Below are positions 1 through 8,350 of a stretch of DNA of 22,500 nt, in pieces. The stretch's first letter is position 1, and every line of letters starts with the position of its first letter. The stretch is from the NCBI RefSeq assembly GCF_000003605.2, contig NW_003109092.1, positions 127,061-149,560 on the forward strand. The letters are read 5' to 3'. The position numbers and the translations under genes are program-made. Below the pieces are notes generated by a model, which did no database searches, had not been told where the DNA came from, and saw only the letters and a program-made list of their open reading frames with translations. Origin of the DNA: Saccoglossus kowalevskii (lineage: Eukaryota; Hemichordata; Enteropneusta; Harrimaniidae).

Positions 1-1200
1 AAATCATGCAAATTCAACATTTTCAAACCAGTATACTAAAACAGAAATGCTCAGCGATGCAAAAGAAGGACAGATGTTACTTTTCATTATACACATCTAT
101 GTTGATACAATCCCTCACATATTCTATTCCCAGTTATACCTGCGTAAATGGATTAGCCTCTTTTGATGTTGACATTCAGACTAAAAACACGTGATAGGCT
201 GTTAACATTGGCTGTTGCATACACTTTCGCCGGTCTGGAAAATGTGTTTAGTTAGCTCTCATTCAAGTAACAATGCAGATTTCCCAGTGGGAGTGAAACT
301 ATTCGACTCTCCCATTAAAAAATAGGGGTGTTTTGAGCAAAAAAACGAATAACCCTGGAGTGCACACAACACACTGAATTTCGGAACAAATCTTGCATTA
401 TTTACAGCAGCAGAATACCACAGAAATATCAGACGAAACATGGAAACACTATATATATGTATTTCGGCCTGAACCCTCTCTATTGCAATTCCAGGAATTA
501 CCCCCCATATGTGCAACCATTTTCCACCTTGGTACCACCCAAGCCTGAAAACAAAATCTTAATACCACGCTGAAGCGTTTGGTAATGAAAGATGTCGCAC
601 TGGGATTCCTGAAATTGAAAATGACAACTTACAATCTAGTCTAGCTCGGTGAAGCCTGTCATCCAAATCCCCGTTCCAAATCATGAGTATAATGACAAAC
701 TGAGCATTTAGGGTTAACCGGTGATGTGATGCTACTAGACACGTTAAATGTATTTTATTGCAGTGATATCGAAATAACCAAATCACCCGTCGACTTCATT
801 CGTGATCGTGAAATTGCCGTTTCGGTTCATTTATGGAAGCCACCGAAATAGAGAAACTGTTTCCAAACGAAACTAATTAACGCTGTGCAGGCCTGGTAGA
901 CGTTATTTACGTTTTGTGAGGTTGATAGAAGCGGGCGAAAGGAGAGGTGGTGACAACCGTTTTTTTTTTTCAGGATTTCTTCTTTTAAAAATATGCATTT
1001 TATGTGAGAAAGCCTCGGGTAGGGTAGCACAAAACATTTAGAATGGGTAGTATGGATGGTATTTTACAGCCTAGCTCCTAAGTTTGACGGAATGGTTTTG
1101 GAAGCGACGTTGACGTACTTAATTCTCGACATGTTTCGGAGTGTAATCTTATTCGGTTTTAGTTTCCACGGAACGTATTGTTAACTCTTGTAATTTAATT
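1..1200. other. Non-coding AT-rich stretch, nothing recognised
   Basis: I find no convincing exon, RNA gene or transposon here. Open frames reach at most about 85 codons and read like chance frames. Minor landmarks are an octamer ATGCAAAT at 6-13, a CACGTG E-box near 189-194, a GTAGACGTT nonamer at 896-904 (see the AACGTCTAC family) and a T10 run near 961-970. Confidence 0.6.
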
Positions 1201-1209
1201 TTTTCGCAT

Positions 1210-1640
1210 GGTAGCGTCCATCTGCCACTCCATGCTAATCGTTTTCGGAGATCTATGCAAATGACCCCACTTCGCTGCGCAGTCGATGCGTGGCTGATTG
1301 GACGACGCGTGGCACGTGATGCGTTCGGGTTCGAGTGAATTTAGCATGTCTGCTCCAGTATATCACGGTCACTAGAACCGTGCGTATATACAGTAGTTTT
1401 CACACTAGATCGCGATGGCGAAACCAGTTCTTCGAACATCAGGCGTGATTATATTCCCCACATTGATTAAATTGTTTTGGGAGTACTGGGAGTAGGTTTC
1501 AATCAATATGCCACGATATAGCCTGTCGAAGTCGCGTGCGTTGCGCCCTCCGCGGTGCTTCAAACTCAACAGGTCTGATACCGTTCGGCCGGCGAGGGCC
1601 TACTCACGCCTACATGTCAGGCGAGTCACATAGAGAGACT
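1210..1640. promoter_or_regulatory. CpG-rich promoter-like island with octamer, CCAAT, E-box and TATA-like element
   Basis: By hand count this stretch carries about 36 CpG dinucleotides in roughly 410 bp and is clearly richer in G and C than its surroundings. On the plus strand, in order, it holds octamer ATGCAAAT (1255-1262), an inverted CCAAT box ATTGG (about 1297-1301), a CACGTG E-box (about 1313-1318), a CACGGT/ACCGTG inverted repeat (1364-1382) and TATATA (1385-1390). A small ORF with a good start context follows at 1415. On the minus strand the order CCAAT then ATTTGCAT resembles vertebrate H2B-type promoters, but no histone gene lies on either side. The combination suggests a real, possibly bidirectional, promoter. 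Functional status is inference. Confidence 0.4.
1415..1495 (+). CDS. Small unrecognised ORF, possible first coding exon (26 codons)
   Basis: ATG in a good context (GATCGCGATGG) opens a 26-codon frame beginning MAKPVLRTSGVIIF and ending at TAG (1493-1495). The frame is hydrophobic in the middle and ends with aromatic and acidic residues (FWEYWE). A possible weak splice donor, GA|GTAGGT, overlaps the stop, so the frame could be the start of a spliced gene rather than a complete peptide. It lies directly downstream of a CpG-rich, TATA-containing island, which is the main reason for listing it. TATATA is only 25-30 bp upstream of the ATG, too close for a usual leader unless transcription starts further upstream. 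I recognise no family. It could easily be chance. Confidence 0.2.
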   Translation: MAKPVLRTSGVIIFPTLIKLFWEYWE

Positions 1641-2185
1641 TCATATTTTTTATAAACTAATGCATGAAAACGCCCCCTAGAGTCTAGATTTGTTTTAATT
1701 GTAGTATTGCGATTTTCTAGAAGAAGTTTTATGACATTTTATGACCGCTTGGGTTTCTTGCTAGTTTAATATTCTAAATGACGTCAACAACTAATAAACT
1801 AGTTTGAAGTTCAAGATGGTTTCACAGGTCTGAGGATCAGCGATGCGTACCTACCCAAGAGTGTTTCTGTTTTTCCCAAGATACAATTGTATTTCAAAAA
1901 CTGTATCATTCAATTTATTGATTATTTATTTAATTGTTTATTTAAAAAAAAAAAAACTTGCGCAACATAGGCCATTTACATGGATTTTTTTAGTAAGAAA
2001 AGAAACACATAAACTAGTTAAAAACACCAAACTACACAAAATAGATAGAATAAAAACTAAACAAAGATGCGGTGACAAAAAACGTGTCAATTCTCACTTA
2101 GTGGATATAGAGAACCATTCCAGTGATTGTAGCGACAAGACCGTTCTATGAACAAATACGTAAAGAATTACTACGAAATAGTGTG
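1496..2185. other. Non-coding stretch with CTCF-like and CRE sites
   Basis: No exon is recognised. CGCCCCCTAGAG at 1671-1682 resembles the core of a CTCF site, although its 3' half is imperfect. A perfect CRE palindrome TGACGTCA lies at 1779-1786. A run of about 12 A near 1945-1956 sits in a 102-codon frame (1843-2151) that is dominated by lysine and by AT-rich codons and looks like chance. Confidence 0.4.
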
Positions 2186-2240
2186 AACAAAAATGGCGGA
2201 GTTGATGACGTGGTCAAACAGAAATATCACGTGACCGAAA
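2186..2240 (+). promoter_or_regulatory. YY1-like ATGGCGG next to a TCACGTGA E-box
   Basis: AAAAATGGCGGAG (about 2189-2201) matches the YY1-type promoter element seen at start regions of TATA-less animal genes. About 30 bp further on lies ATCACGTGACC (2226-2236), a symmetrical E-box of the USF/MITF/TFEB type. The ATG at 2193 opens only 13 codons, ending inside the E-box, so I do not call a protein. The pairing suggests a start region on the plus strand, but no transcript evidence is available. Confidence 0.3.
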
Positions 2241-2770
2241 ATCTACTTCCCGGGGGACAAACCCCACGCATCACACAATAGGTTAATTTTTACGAATACA
2301 CGGCGTCCATTCACAGTATTTTACGTAGTTTCAATCGACTAATTGAATGCTCTGTCCCAGGAGAGCACGCCAACACTCACCTTTATTGACACGAAGCATT
2401 TTGCCATGCGCTTGATAAAACTATTCTCTAGGTAATTGTGCCGATGTTTCCGTCGATCCTTTCTGCGATGAGCATGATATCACAGTCTCTGTGATGATAT
2501 GTAATAATCGTCACGGTTCTAAATTATGTTCTCTTAATTGTATCTAATTACATTTATCGTTATGCTTATTTTAATAACCTTGGCGTTTATTCCTAAATTA
2601 ACTTGAATTGGTCGAAACTGACAACTTTGAAGGACCCATCTGCGTTGCCCGAGTCAAATTGCAACGAATTCTATGGAATACATAATTTATATTCATAACA
2701 GGAGTTCAGAGAGCATGCATATGCAAATAGAACGTCGTTTTTTGTAGAGGGTGATAGTTTCAGGTCTACA
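2241..2770. other. AT-rich non-coding stretch
   Basis: No gene, RNA or mobile element is recognised. An octamer ATGCAAAT is at 2721-2728, immediately preceded by GCATGCAT. Confidence 0.5.
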
Positions 2771-2802
2771 CATAGACCTTAAAAATATTGTTAAGGTCTA
2801 TG
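2771..2802. repeat. Perfect 12-bp inverted repeat with 8-nt loop
   Basis: CATAGACCTTAA (2771-2782) is followed by an 8-nt AT spacer and the exact reverse complement TTAAGGTCTATG (2791-2802). It can form a stable hairpin or cruciform. A second inverted repeat starts only 20 bp further on, which suggests that the pair is the relic of one structured element. Confidence 0.75.
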
Positions 2803-2821
2803 GTCTACTTAGATATCATTG

Positions 2822-2855
2822 TAAATTGTCCCTTCAATTGCACCGTGACAATTTA
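2822..2855. repeat. Perfect 9-bp inverted repeat with 16-nt loop
   Basis: TAAATTGTC (2822-2830) and GACAATTTA (2847-2855) are exact reverse complements. The repeat lies directly beside the 12-bp inverted repeat at 2771-2802. Confidence 0.65.
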
Positions 2856-3003
2856 GGGTCCAGTCACATAATTGTTGACATATGTGTTTTAAAAATTGTT
2901 TGACAGGACCTGTAGGCTGTGAAATATCATGTATCAAATATAATTTGGTTCAAAATTGATAAATAATAATTTATCGACAAACGAGCAAAATGTCGTGCCA
3001 CAA

Positions 3004-3062
3004 TTTTGGCGGGAAAGATTGCTGCGTTCAAAGTGTTAAGCCAGATGACGTCATTGACGTCG
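3004..3062. promoter_or_regulatory. E2F site and tandem CRE sites, promoter-like
   Basis: TTTTGGCGGGAAA (3004-3016) matches the E2F/DP consensus. About 30 bp downstream a perfect CRE palindrome TGACGTCA (3046-3053) is followed by a second TGACGTCG (3055-3062). E2F plus CREB/ATF sites within 60 bp is typical of cell-cycle or housekeeping promoters in animals. An ATG cluster opening a 49-codon frame begins at 3167, about 105 bp downstream. A 70-codon minus-strand frame (2927-3139) runs across the sites and is probably a shadow. Site identity is seen in the sequence; promoter function is inference. Confidence 0.4.
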
Positions 3063-3164
3063 TCATAATCGACCCAGTAGAATCTCTCACCGGGATGCGA
3101 GACGTATTTCACTTTTCTTGAAATTCTAGAAGAGAACATAAATAATTGACCTGAAACTAATAGG

Positions 3165-3213
3165 GCATGATGATGGCGTCGAGCGCAGACATTTTCAGTA
3201 TAAACGTCTACTG
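3165..3213 (+). repeat. Copy 1 of a short duplicated element (ATGGCG...AACGTCTACTG)
   Basis: Beginning at ATGGCG (3173) and ending AACGTCTACTG (3203-3213), this segment aligns with 5283-5323 with a few substitutions and two small indels. Both copies are preceded by AGGGCA and a TGA-rich spacer. The nonamer AACGTCTAC also occurs in reverse orientation at 896-904 and 8351-8359. Confidence 0.5.
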
Positions 3214-3316
3214 TTCACACTATCCCTGTCCAATAAAACCGCCGCTGGTGTTACATCGTACTCGGCAAATATCTACGATGATTGTATCTTGGATAAAAAC
3301 AAACATACGCAAGTGA
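3167..3316 (+). CDS. Small unrecognised ORF starting ATGATGATGGCG (49 codons)
   Basis: Three consecutive ATGs at 3167, 3170 and 3173 open a frame ending with TGA at 3314-3316. An in-frame TAG at 3161-3163 closes it upstream, so the start is fixed. The third ATG has a YY1-like context (GATGATGGCGTC). The predicted peptide begins MMMASSADIFSINVYC and then becomes proline- and basic-rich. A related DNA element at 5283-5324 encodes a similar but immediately terminated start, MAPGANTLFNNVY, so the similarity may reflect a duplicated 5' element rather than a conserved protein. It lies downstream of an E2F/CRE cluster. No family is recognised. Confidence 0.2.
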   Translation: MMMASSADIFSINVYCSHYPCPIKPPLVLHRTRQISTMIVSWIKTNIRK

Positions 3317-3772
3317 CAGGGCACCATCAGTCTTCCGTAATCTGGCGTTGATGAAGATATATGTATCCTGTCTGGGGGTTTGGCCATGATTTTTAATGTT
3401 ACCTTTTGTTTTTTATTTGTTTTCGCATCAGTCCACTGGGGGCTCACGTTAATTGACTCGGTTTCGCTGTGATACACACATTGCTTGTTTAGAACCGGTA
3501 GTTGACTTCAATTTTGTTTATCACATTTTCATATTAACGCGCGATAGTCGCGTCGCGTTCGAGGGATTTGAAAATCAACGAGTACCACTCATACTTCCAT
3601 TGTGCTAGGGAGTAGTACTATCCATATTTCTAGCAAGCTAGGGAATCCACATAAAACTAAAACACTATTTCACTTCTTGTTCCGAGACCCCGTGACCTCT
3701 ACAATAACGCATTTGGTATCGGGACAGATCTCGAAACAGATTCTAGATCTCAGTGAATTCAGCCTCATGCAA
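3317..3772. other. Non-coding stretch before the minisatellite
   Basis: No exon or RNA is recognised. An 85-codon minus-strand frame (3220-3477) and a 61-codon plus frame (3602-3787, running into the minisatellite) show no family features. Confidence 0.45.
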
Positions 3773-4433
3773 TACCAGAATGTGTGACCTTTAGAGGCAT
3801 GCGTAAGTACCAGGATATGTGACCTTTAGAGGCATGCATAAGTACCAGGATGTGTGACCTTTAGAAGCATGCATACGTACCAGGATGTGTGACTTTTAGA
3901 AGCATACATAAGTACCAGGATGTATGACCTTTAGAAGCATGCATAAGTACCAGGATGTGTGACCTTTAGAAGCATGCATACGTACCAGGATGTGTGACCT
4001 TTAGAATCATGCACACGTACCAGGATGTGTGACCTTTAAAGGCATGCATGAGTACCAGGATGTGTGACCTTTAGAGGCATGCATAAGTACCAGGATATGT
4101 GACCTTTAGAGGCATGCATAAGTACCAGGATGTGTGACCTTTAGAGGCATGCATAAGTACCAAGATGTGTGACCTTTAGAAGCATGCATAAGTACCAGGA
4201 TGTGTCACCTTTAGAGGCATGCATAAGTACCAGGATGTGTGACCTTTAGAGGCATGCATGAGTACCAGGATGTGTGACCTTTAGAAGCATGCATACGTAC
4301 CAGGATGTGTGACCTTTAGAGGCATGCTTAAGTACCAAGATGTGTGACCTTTAGAGACATGCATAAGTACCAGGATGTGTGACCTTTAGAGGCATGCATA
4401 AGTACCAAGATGTGTGACTTTAGAGGCATGCAT
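3773..4433. repeat. 35-bp minisatellite, 19 units
   Basis: Nineteen head-to-tail units of exactly 35 bp start at 3773, 3808, 3843 and so on to 4403. Only the last has an internal 1-base deletion, after which the array stops. Each unit has the form TACCAGGATG, then TGTGACCTTTAGAGGCATGC, then ATAAG. Units differ at a few positions: AGAGGC versus AGAAGC, and CATAAG versus CATACG or CATGAG. The period is not a multiple of three, so it is not protein-coding. Sixteen of the 19 units keep TGACCT, the reverse of the nuclear-receptor half-site AGGTCA, and most keep the GCATGC palindrome. High unit similarity suggests recent amplification or homogenisation. Confidence 0.97.
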
Positions 4434-5269
4434 TTTAAAGTTACAAAAGGTAGATTAACTGCAATCGTGTAATGATCTCAAGGCATATTCAATAATACAT
4501 TGTTGGAAAATACTGAAATAACTTCATTTGTTTATTGAAATGGCTTTAGTTGTTGGCGTATCACATTTTTTCTAGTTTTTTATGGGATAGGACCACCCTG
4601 TTTTTTTTACACGAGGGGTGAGGTCATTGGAATTTGGTTGTTGAGCAAAAAAAAAATATGACCGCCCCCAAAAATGACAAGTTAGTATGCGGTTACGGAG
4701 GAAATAAATATAGTACATTGTTTGGGCTGACCCAAGGGTACCGGAATATTTGAACAAACTTCAAACAGCTTATATGGCTTCGTATGTTGTGTTTAAATGT
4801 GCATTTTACACGTACATATGAAACAGTTTCTTCTGAAATTATGGCTCGAAAAACAGTTTTCATAAATGACTTTTCAGGACAATGTGGCATTCTTCTTAGT
4901 CTATTAAAGGAATGCCCTACTCTCGATGATCTTCACGATCTTATACGTTCGAACATTTCTAATTGTACATTTCATAGAATCGATGCTACACGTCACATGA
5001 CTTAGCAAGGTCGATGCTGTTAGCCACAGTAGCAAGTTAAAATGCAAATGAGGTTTGCTAAAAAGGAAACCACATCTGTTCAAGTACATGTGTCGAGTGA
5101 CAAGGCGCATTAAACTCCATGGAAATGAATTCCATTGCATTAGAACCGGAGGAGAAATGATAGGAACCGGAAGTAATGACAGTTTTTTGCTTTTTAATCA
5201 GGTAAATTGAACACCACACACTCATAAAAATGGAGACAGCTTTCCGGTTTTTGCGCATGTTCAAGGGCA
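4434..5269. other. Non-coding stretch, no gene recognised
   Basis: Several overlapping frames of 61-78 codons occur on both strands (for example 4784-5005 plus and 4904-5140 minus), but none shows motifs or a plausible splice structure, and they mutually shadow. An octamer ATGCAAAT lies at 5042-5049. Confidence 0.45.
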
Positions 5270-5324
5270 GATGACGATAGTTATGGCGCCAGGCGCTAAC
5301 ACTCTTTTCAATAACGTCTACTGA
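5270..5324 (+). repeat. Copy 2 of the ATGGCG...AACGTCTACTG element
   Basis: ATGGCGCCAGGCGCTAACAC (5283-5302), then CTCTTTTCA, then ATAACGTCTACTG (5311-5323) aligns with 3173-3213. The upstream flank AGGGCAGATGA also resembles the flank of copy 1. The ATG opens 13 codons and stops with TGA at 5322-5324, so a protein is unlikely. Confidence 0.5.
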
Positions 5325-6003
5325 GAGGCCCGGGAAGATGACACTTTTGAATTTAGGTCGGGGTCAATCACCGAATTTCGATATACTCTGGAAAAGTACC
5401 ATGAATTTATGACCCACTGGGAACATACACTTTCGACATGTTAAATGGAACACTAAAGTTAAATTAGTTTACGTAATTCTCTAGTAAATCCATAATTCTG
5501 AAATTGTTGCAAATTGAATTTACAGTTCATGAAGTGGAGTAATTTAATTCAAAATGAATCCCGAATTTGTGGGATGTGTATCATTTTAGGCATGGATATA
5601 AGTCACAGAATATATATTTCAAAAATAGCAAAATAAATTGTGATTTTTTTATTTAACACATCACTGCATTTGGGAGAGGTACTCAGAGTGTGTGCCGGGG
5701 TACTTCGTATACATTTATTTTAACGATATTATAACATTCCCAACGATCGCACTTCACGGTCCAAATAAGATTTGTCAGAATTACGCCCTCATACACGATT
5801 TTACTGAGTTTGACTTCAGACCATCAAGTTCGACTCTCCGCAATAGCTGCACGAATATAATTTTCAGTGTTTATGTTCAAAATCGTGCACTGTTTGCAAT
5901 TTCATACCATGCTTGTTTTTTTAAACATTTCAATTAAATGCAGCAAAGAAAAACCTAACTTTCGATTCGTAAGTGGGATTTTGAGAAAAACAGCTGGTCT
6001 GAA
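5325..6003. other. AT-rich non-coding stretch
   Basis: No gene is supported. Two overlapping frames (5692-5937 and 5867-6061) are phenylalanine-, isoleucine- and asparagine-rich, as expected for chance frames in AT-rich DNA. Confidence 0.45.
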
Positions 6004-6270
6004 ATGGACTTATGCGATGACTACCAATGCGGTCGAATCAGCTTCAGTTCGGGACAAGTAATTATTCTGACTGTCCCGTGTACTATGTATGTTGTACGTC
6101 CATTCAAGCAATGTCGTGAAATCTTACTACGAATACAACAGAATTCTGAAGAGGCAAACCTTAAAATACAGGGTGAAAAAGTTAAAATTCGGGAGCTGTC
6201 TCAGGAGCAGATCTTAGGCTTGCTTGCCTTCAACAAGCAGTTTGACATTTTTTCTCATTTTTACATGTAG
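6004..6270 (+). CDS. Unrecognised 88-codon ORF, possible exon or gene relic
   Basis: The frame runs from ATG at 6004 to TAG at 6268-6270. Its second half (about residues 38-75) is charged and helical in character, including the stretches SEEANLKIQGEKVKIREL and SQEQILGLLAFNKQFD. That composition is less AT-driven than the neighbouring chance frames, which is why I list it. A possible acceptor (ACAACAG) precedes AATTCTGAAGAGG near 6141, so the coding part could begin there. The closest polyadenylation-like AATAAA is about 250 bp downstream. I recognise no domain, and a chance frame remains the likelier explanation. Confidence 0.2.
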   Translation: MDLCDDYQCGRISFSSGQVIILTVPCTMYVVRPFKQCREILLRIQQNSEEANLKIQGEKVKIRELSQEQILGLLAFNKQFDIFSHFYM

Positions 6271-7180
6271 TAGTTCCCATGTATTTTATTTCCAGTGTCT
6301 TTTTTTTTTTTTTTATAAACTCTCCTCCCTCAAAACACCTCCCTACTTATATCAGCAGAGAAATGACTAACCCGAGCCGCACTGCGCGGCGTTCTGTGAC
6401 GGCAACTTCTGAACTACTAAAATTACACACCAGATGAAGGGCTATTCAAGTTGTGCTCGCAGGAATACGCGGCGAAGAAAGCTTTAATTAAGACAAATGT
6501 GTCGAGACGACTCTGCAAATACAAATAAATTGCTTTTGAGTTTAACTCGGATCACATGGATTACTGAGTGTAGCCTTAGAGTAGTTATAACGACTTTGTA
6601 TTGACGTAGTTGTGATTATGATGAACGAAAATAACGTGACGTGGGTGGCGGTGCTCGGCACAGGATAATTAACGAATTAACGGCAAAGACAACTTATGTT
6701 CAACGTGCATGACTTTTTCATGGTTAATGGCTGAGCCCTGTTTGTGATTCAAAATTATTATTTGGTTACAATTTACAAAATTGTTAATACTCTGGAAAAA
6801 TTTATGTGGCGTTCAAATTGGTTTCGGATTGCCGTAGGTGGCAACAGAACATTTCAGGGTCTCATTGATGTTACACTATATTCACAGTCTAGAAATAATT
6901 TGTCCCGTTATAATTGATTACAACACACCAAAACTAGGAAAATAGGAAAATCTGCTTAATGGAAATTGCCCATTTGAAAATTTCCGGCAAAATGACGCCA
7001 TTATTATTGGCACTATCTAGTCTCATCGCTGAGTTGAACCGTAATAGCACAGATTATTACCGGGTGTAAACGTCACATGTTTTTTCGAAAATACAACACT
7101 AAAAGGCGGTGATTTCCTTGAGCTTATTTTTGGGAAAAGCAATGGAAAAGCAGAAGTAATTTTGGCGTTACAGAAGCGCT
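6271..7180. other. Non-coding stretch with small CpG-rich patches
   Basis: A T14 run lies at 6301-6314. A CpG-rich patch near 6370-6480 includes a CCGC/GCGG pairing. No exon, tRNA or transposon is recognised. Confidence 0.45.
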
Positions 7181-7492
7181 TTGTCATCAGAGGGCGCGAT
7201 GGTATTTGTGAGACATGCTGCAGGGTACGGTATGCCGGGGAAAACAATGAAGTACATTATCCCATGGAGGTACAAAAGAGAAGGCGTGAGGACGCTATTG
7301 TTTCCGCTGGCTTCATGGTGCTTTGGATTTGTTTACTCAGTACACATTGTAATTAGTTTGCAAACACGCTGTACAATGTCACAGTTAATCGGCTTACGTG
7401 TTTCGGCTGTATTCGGAAGCTTCACGAAGATTCTCAACGCACTGCGCATGCCCGAAATGATTATCCTGAAGTTCAGAGTTTATATCCGATGA
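7181..7492 (+). CDS. Unrecognised 103-codon ORF in a locally GC-richer patch
   Basis: The frame from ATG at 7181 to TGA at 7490-7492 encodes a basic N-terminal half (including KTMKYIIPWRYKREGVRTLL) followed by a hydrophobic stretch (LASWCFGFVYSVHIVISL) that could span a membrane. A second frame (7162-7356) overlaps it in another phase and is also open, which weakens the case, because only one of them can be real. No family is recognised. The ORF ends just upstream of the LINE tail at 7501. Confidence 0.17.
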   Translation: MSSEGAMVFVRHAAGYGMPGKTMKYIIPWRYKREGVRTLLFPLASWCFGFVYSVHIVISLQTRCTMSQLIGLRVSAVFGSFTKILNALRMPEMIILKFRVYIR

Positions 7493-7500
7493 GGGCGTTT

Positions 7501-8350
7501 CAATTCAATTTATTTATTTATTAACACGTACTCACTCCCGGAGAGAGTGGCAATGGTTACAGATAATAGTAAAAGTATACAGCACCAATACACTAATAAG
7601 GAAGTAATAAAAAAAAAACTAATCTAAAAAAATAATAAAACAACCCCCTTCAATTAATCCAAAATGTGTTGTCTAATTTCAAAGCACTATACTGTGCTAC
7701 CTGGATGACAATATTATCATTATTTAACAGTGCAGTGAATTGTTCTTCAGGAGGCAGGTTGTGAAAGGAGTCACATCAGCCGCTGTATCAAACAGAACAC
7801 TACGTCTATTACTGTATTTGGGACACTCCACCATAAAATGAAATTCATTTTCAACGGTATCTTGGTTACACATGTCACAAACCCTGTTACTGAGTGGAGT
7901 ACAATTGTGTCTGCCAGTCTCAATTTTGAGGGCATGGTCACTTAGACGGAACTTAGCCAGACTCGTTCTCAAATCAATGTTTTTGATATTGATGAGATAT
8001 GATTCCATACTGATGTTGAATTTAAATGTTCTGTAAGTTCTGAGTTTGTTTTTTCCCTCAGACTTTTCACGAATATCACTATGGATTTCTTCTTTCCAAT
8101 GGGATGTAAATTTATGTTTGAGGTTGGACTTGATGATATTTATGTCTATTGGAGTTAATTTATCACTTTTATTAATTAAACATTCCTGTTTAATATTCTT
8201 CAGCAAGTCTGTAATTTCTAAATACCACTTAGTTTTTAGGCTTTTATTAACTGAAATGCTTCTTTAAGGAAAACATTTTTAGTATTTTTAATGCGGTTGT
8301 AATATTATTCGATATATATTCGACTTGAGCGAGATCATAAATGGCGTGGA
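7501..8350 (-). mobile_element. 5'-truncated non-LTR retrotransposon (LINE) 3' end, decayed
   Basis: The minus strand carries the C-terminal part of a LINE ORF2 (7650-about 8310), then a short 3' UTR. The UTR includes a small stem (CACTC/GAGTG around 7531-7547) and an AATAAATAAATAAATTG simple tail near 7505-7522. This end structure and the truncation at the 5' side are typical of target-primed reverse transcription. The reverse transcriptase and endonuclease domains are absent. The 5' boundary is uncertain because the coding frame dissolves beyond about 8310-8350. Clear target-site duplications were not found by eye. Confidence 0.75.
7650..8257 (-). pseudogene. LINE ORF2 C-terminal region with zinc-knuckle-like motif, frameshifted
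   Basis: A frame open from about 8257 down to 7724 encodes a region characteristic of the tail of non-LTR retrotransposon ORF2 proteins. It has KFRLSDHALKIETGRHN followed by RVCDMCNQDTVENEFHFMVE and CPKY, that is C-x2-C-x9-H-x4-C. Near 7770-7777 the frame shifts by one base: continuing in the other phase gives HNLPPEEQFTALLNNDNIV and further residues typical of such tails, ending at TGA (7650-7652). A second shift lies near 8258-8262, where the preceding coding text (NVFLKEAF) is in another phase. It is therefore a non-functional relic. The usual role of such ORF2 proteins is reverse transcription and target cleavage; only the C-terminal tail remains here. Confidence 0.8.

Noticed and set aside
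1284-1345. Possible tRNA: TGGCTGATTGG (A-box-like) and GGTTCGAGTGA (B-box-like)
   Set aside because: The boxes are only about 36 bp apart, the B-box lacks the terminal CC, and acceptor and T stems do not pair.
1843-2151. 102-codon ORF
   Set aside because: Open because of A-rich sequence, including an A12 run; lysine-rich low complexity without coding features.
3773-4433. CRISPR array interpretation of the 35-bp repeat
   Set aside because: Units are contiguous, without unique spacers, and the DNA is animal; it is a minisatellite.
7162-7356. 64-codon ORF overlapping the 103-codon ORF
   Set aside because: A second phase of the same DNA. At most one could be real and neither has recognisable homology.
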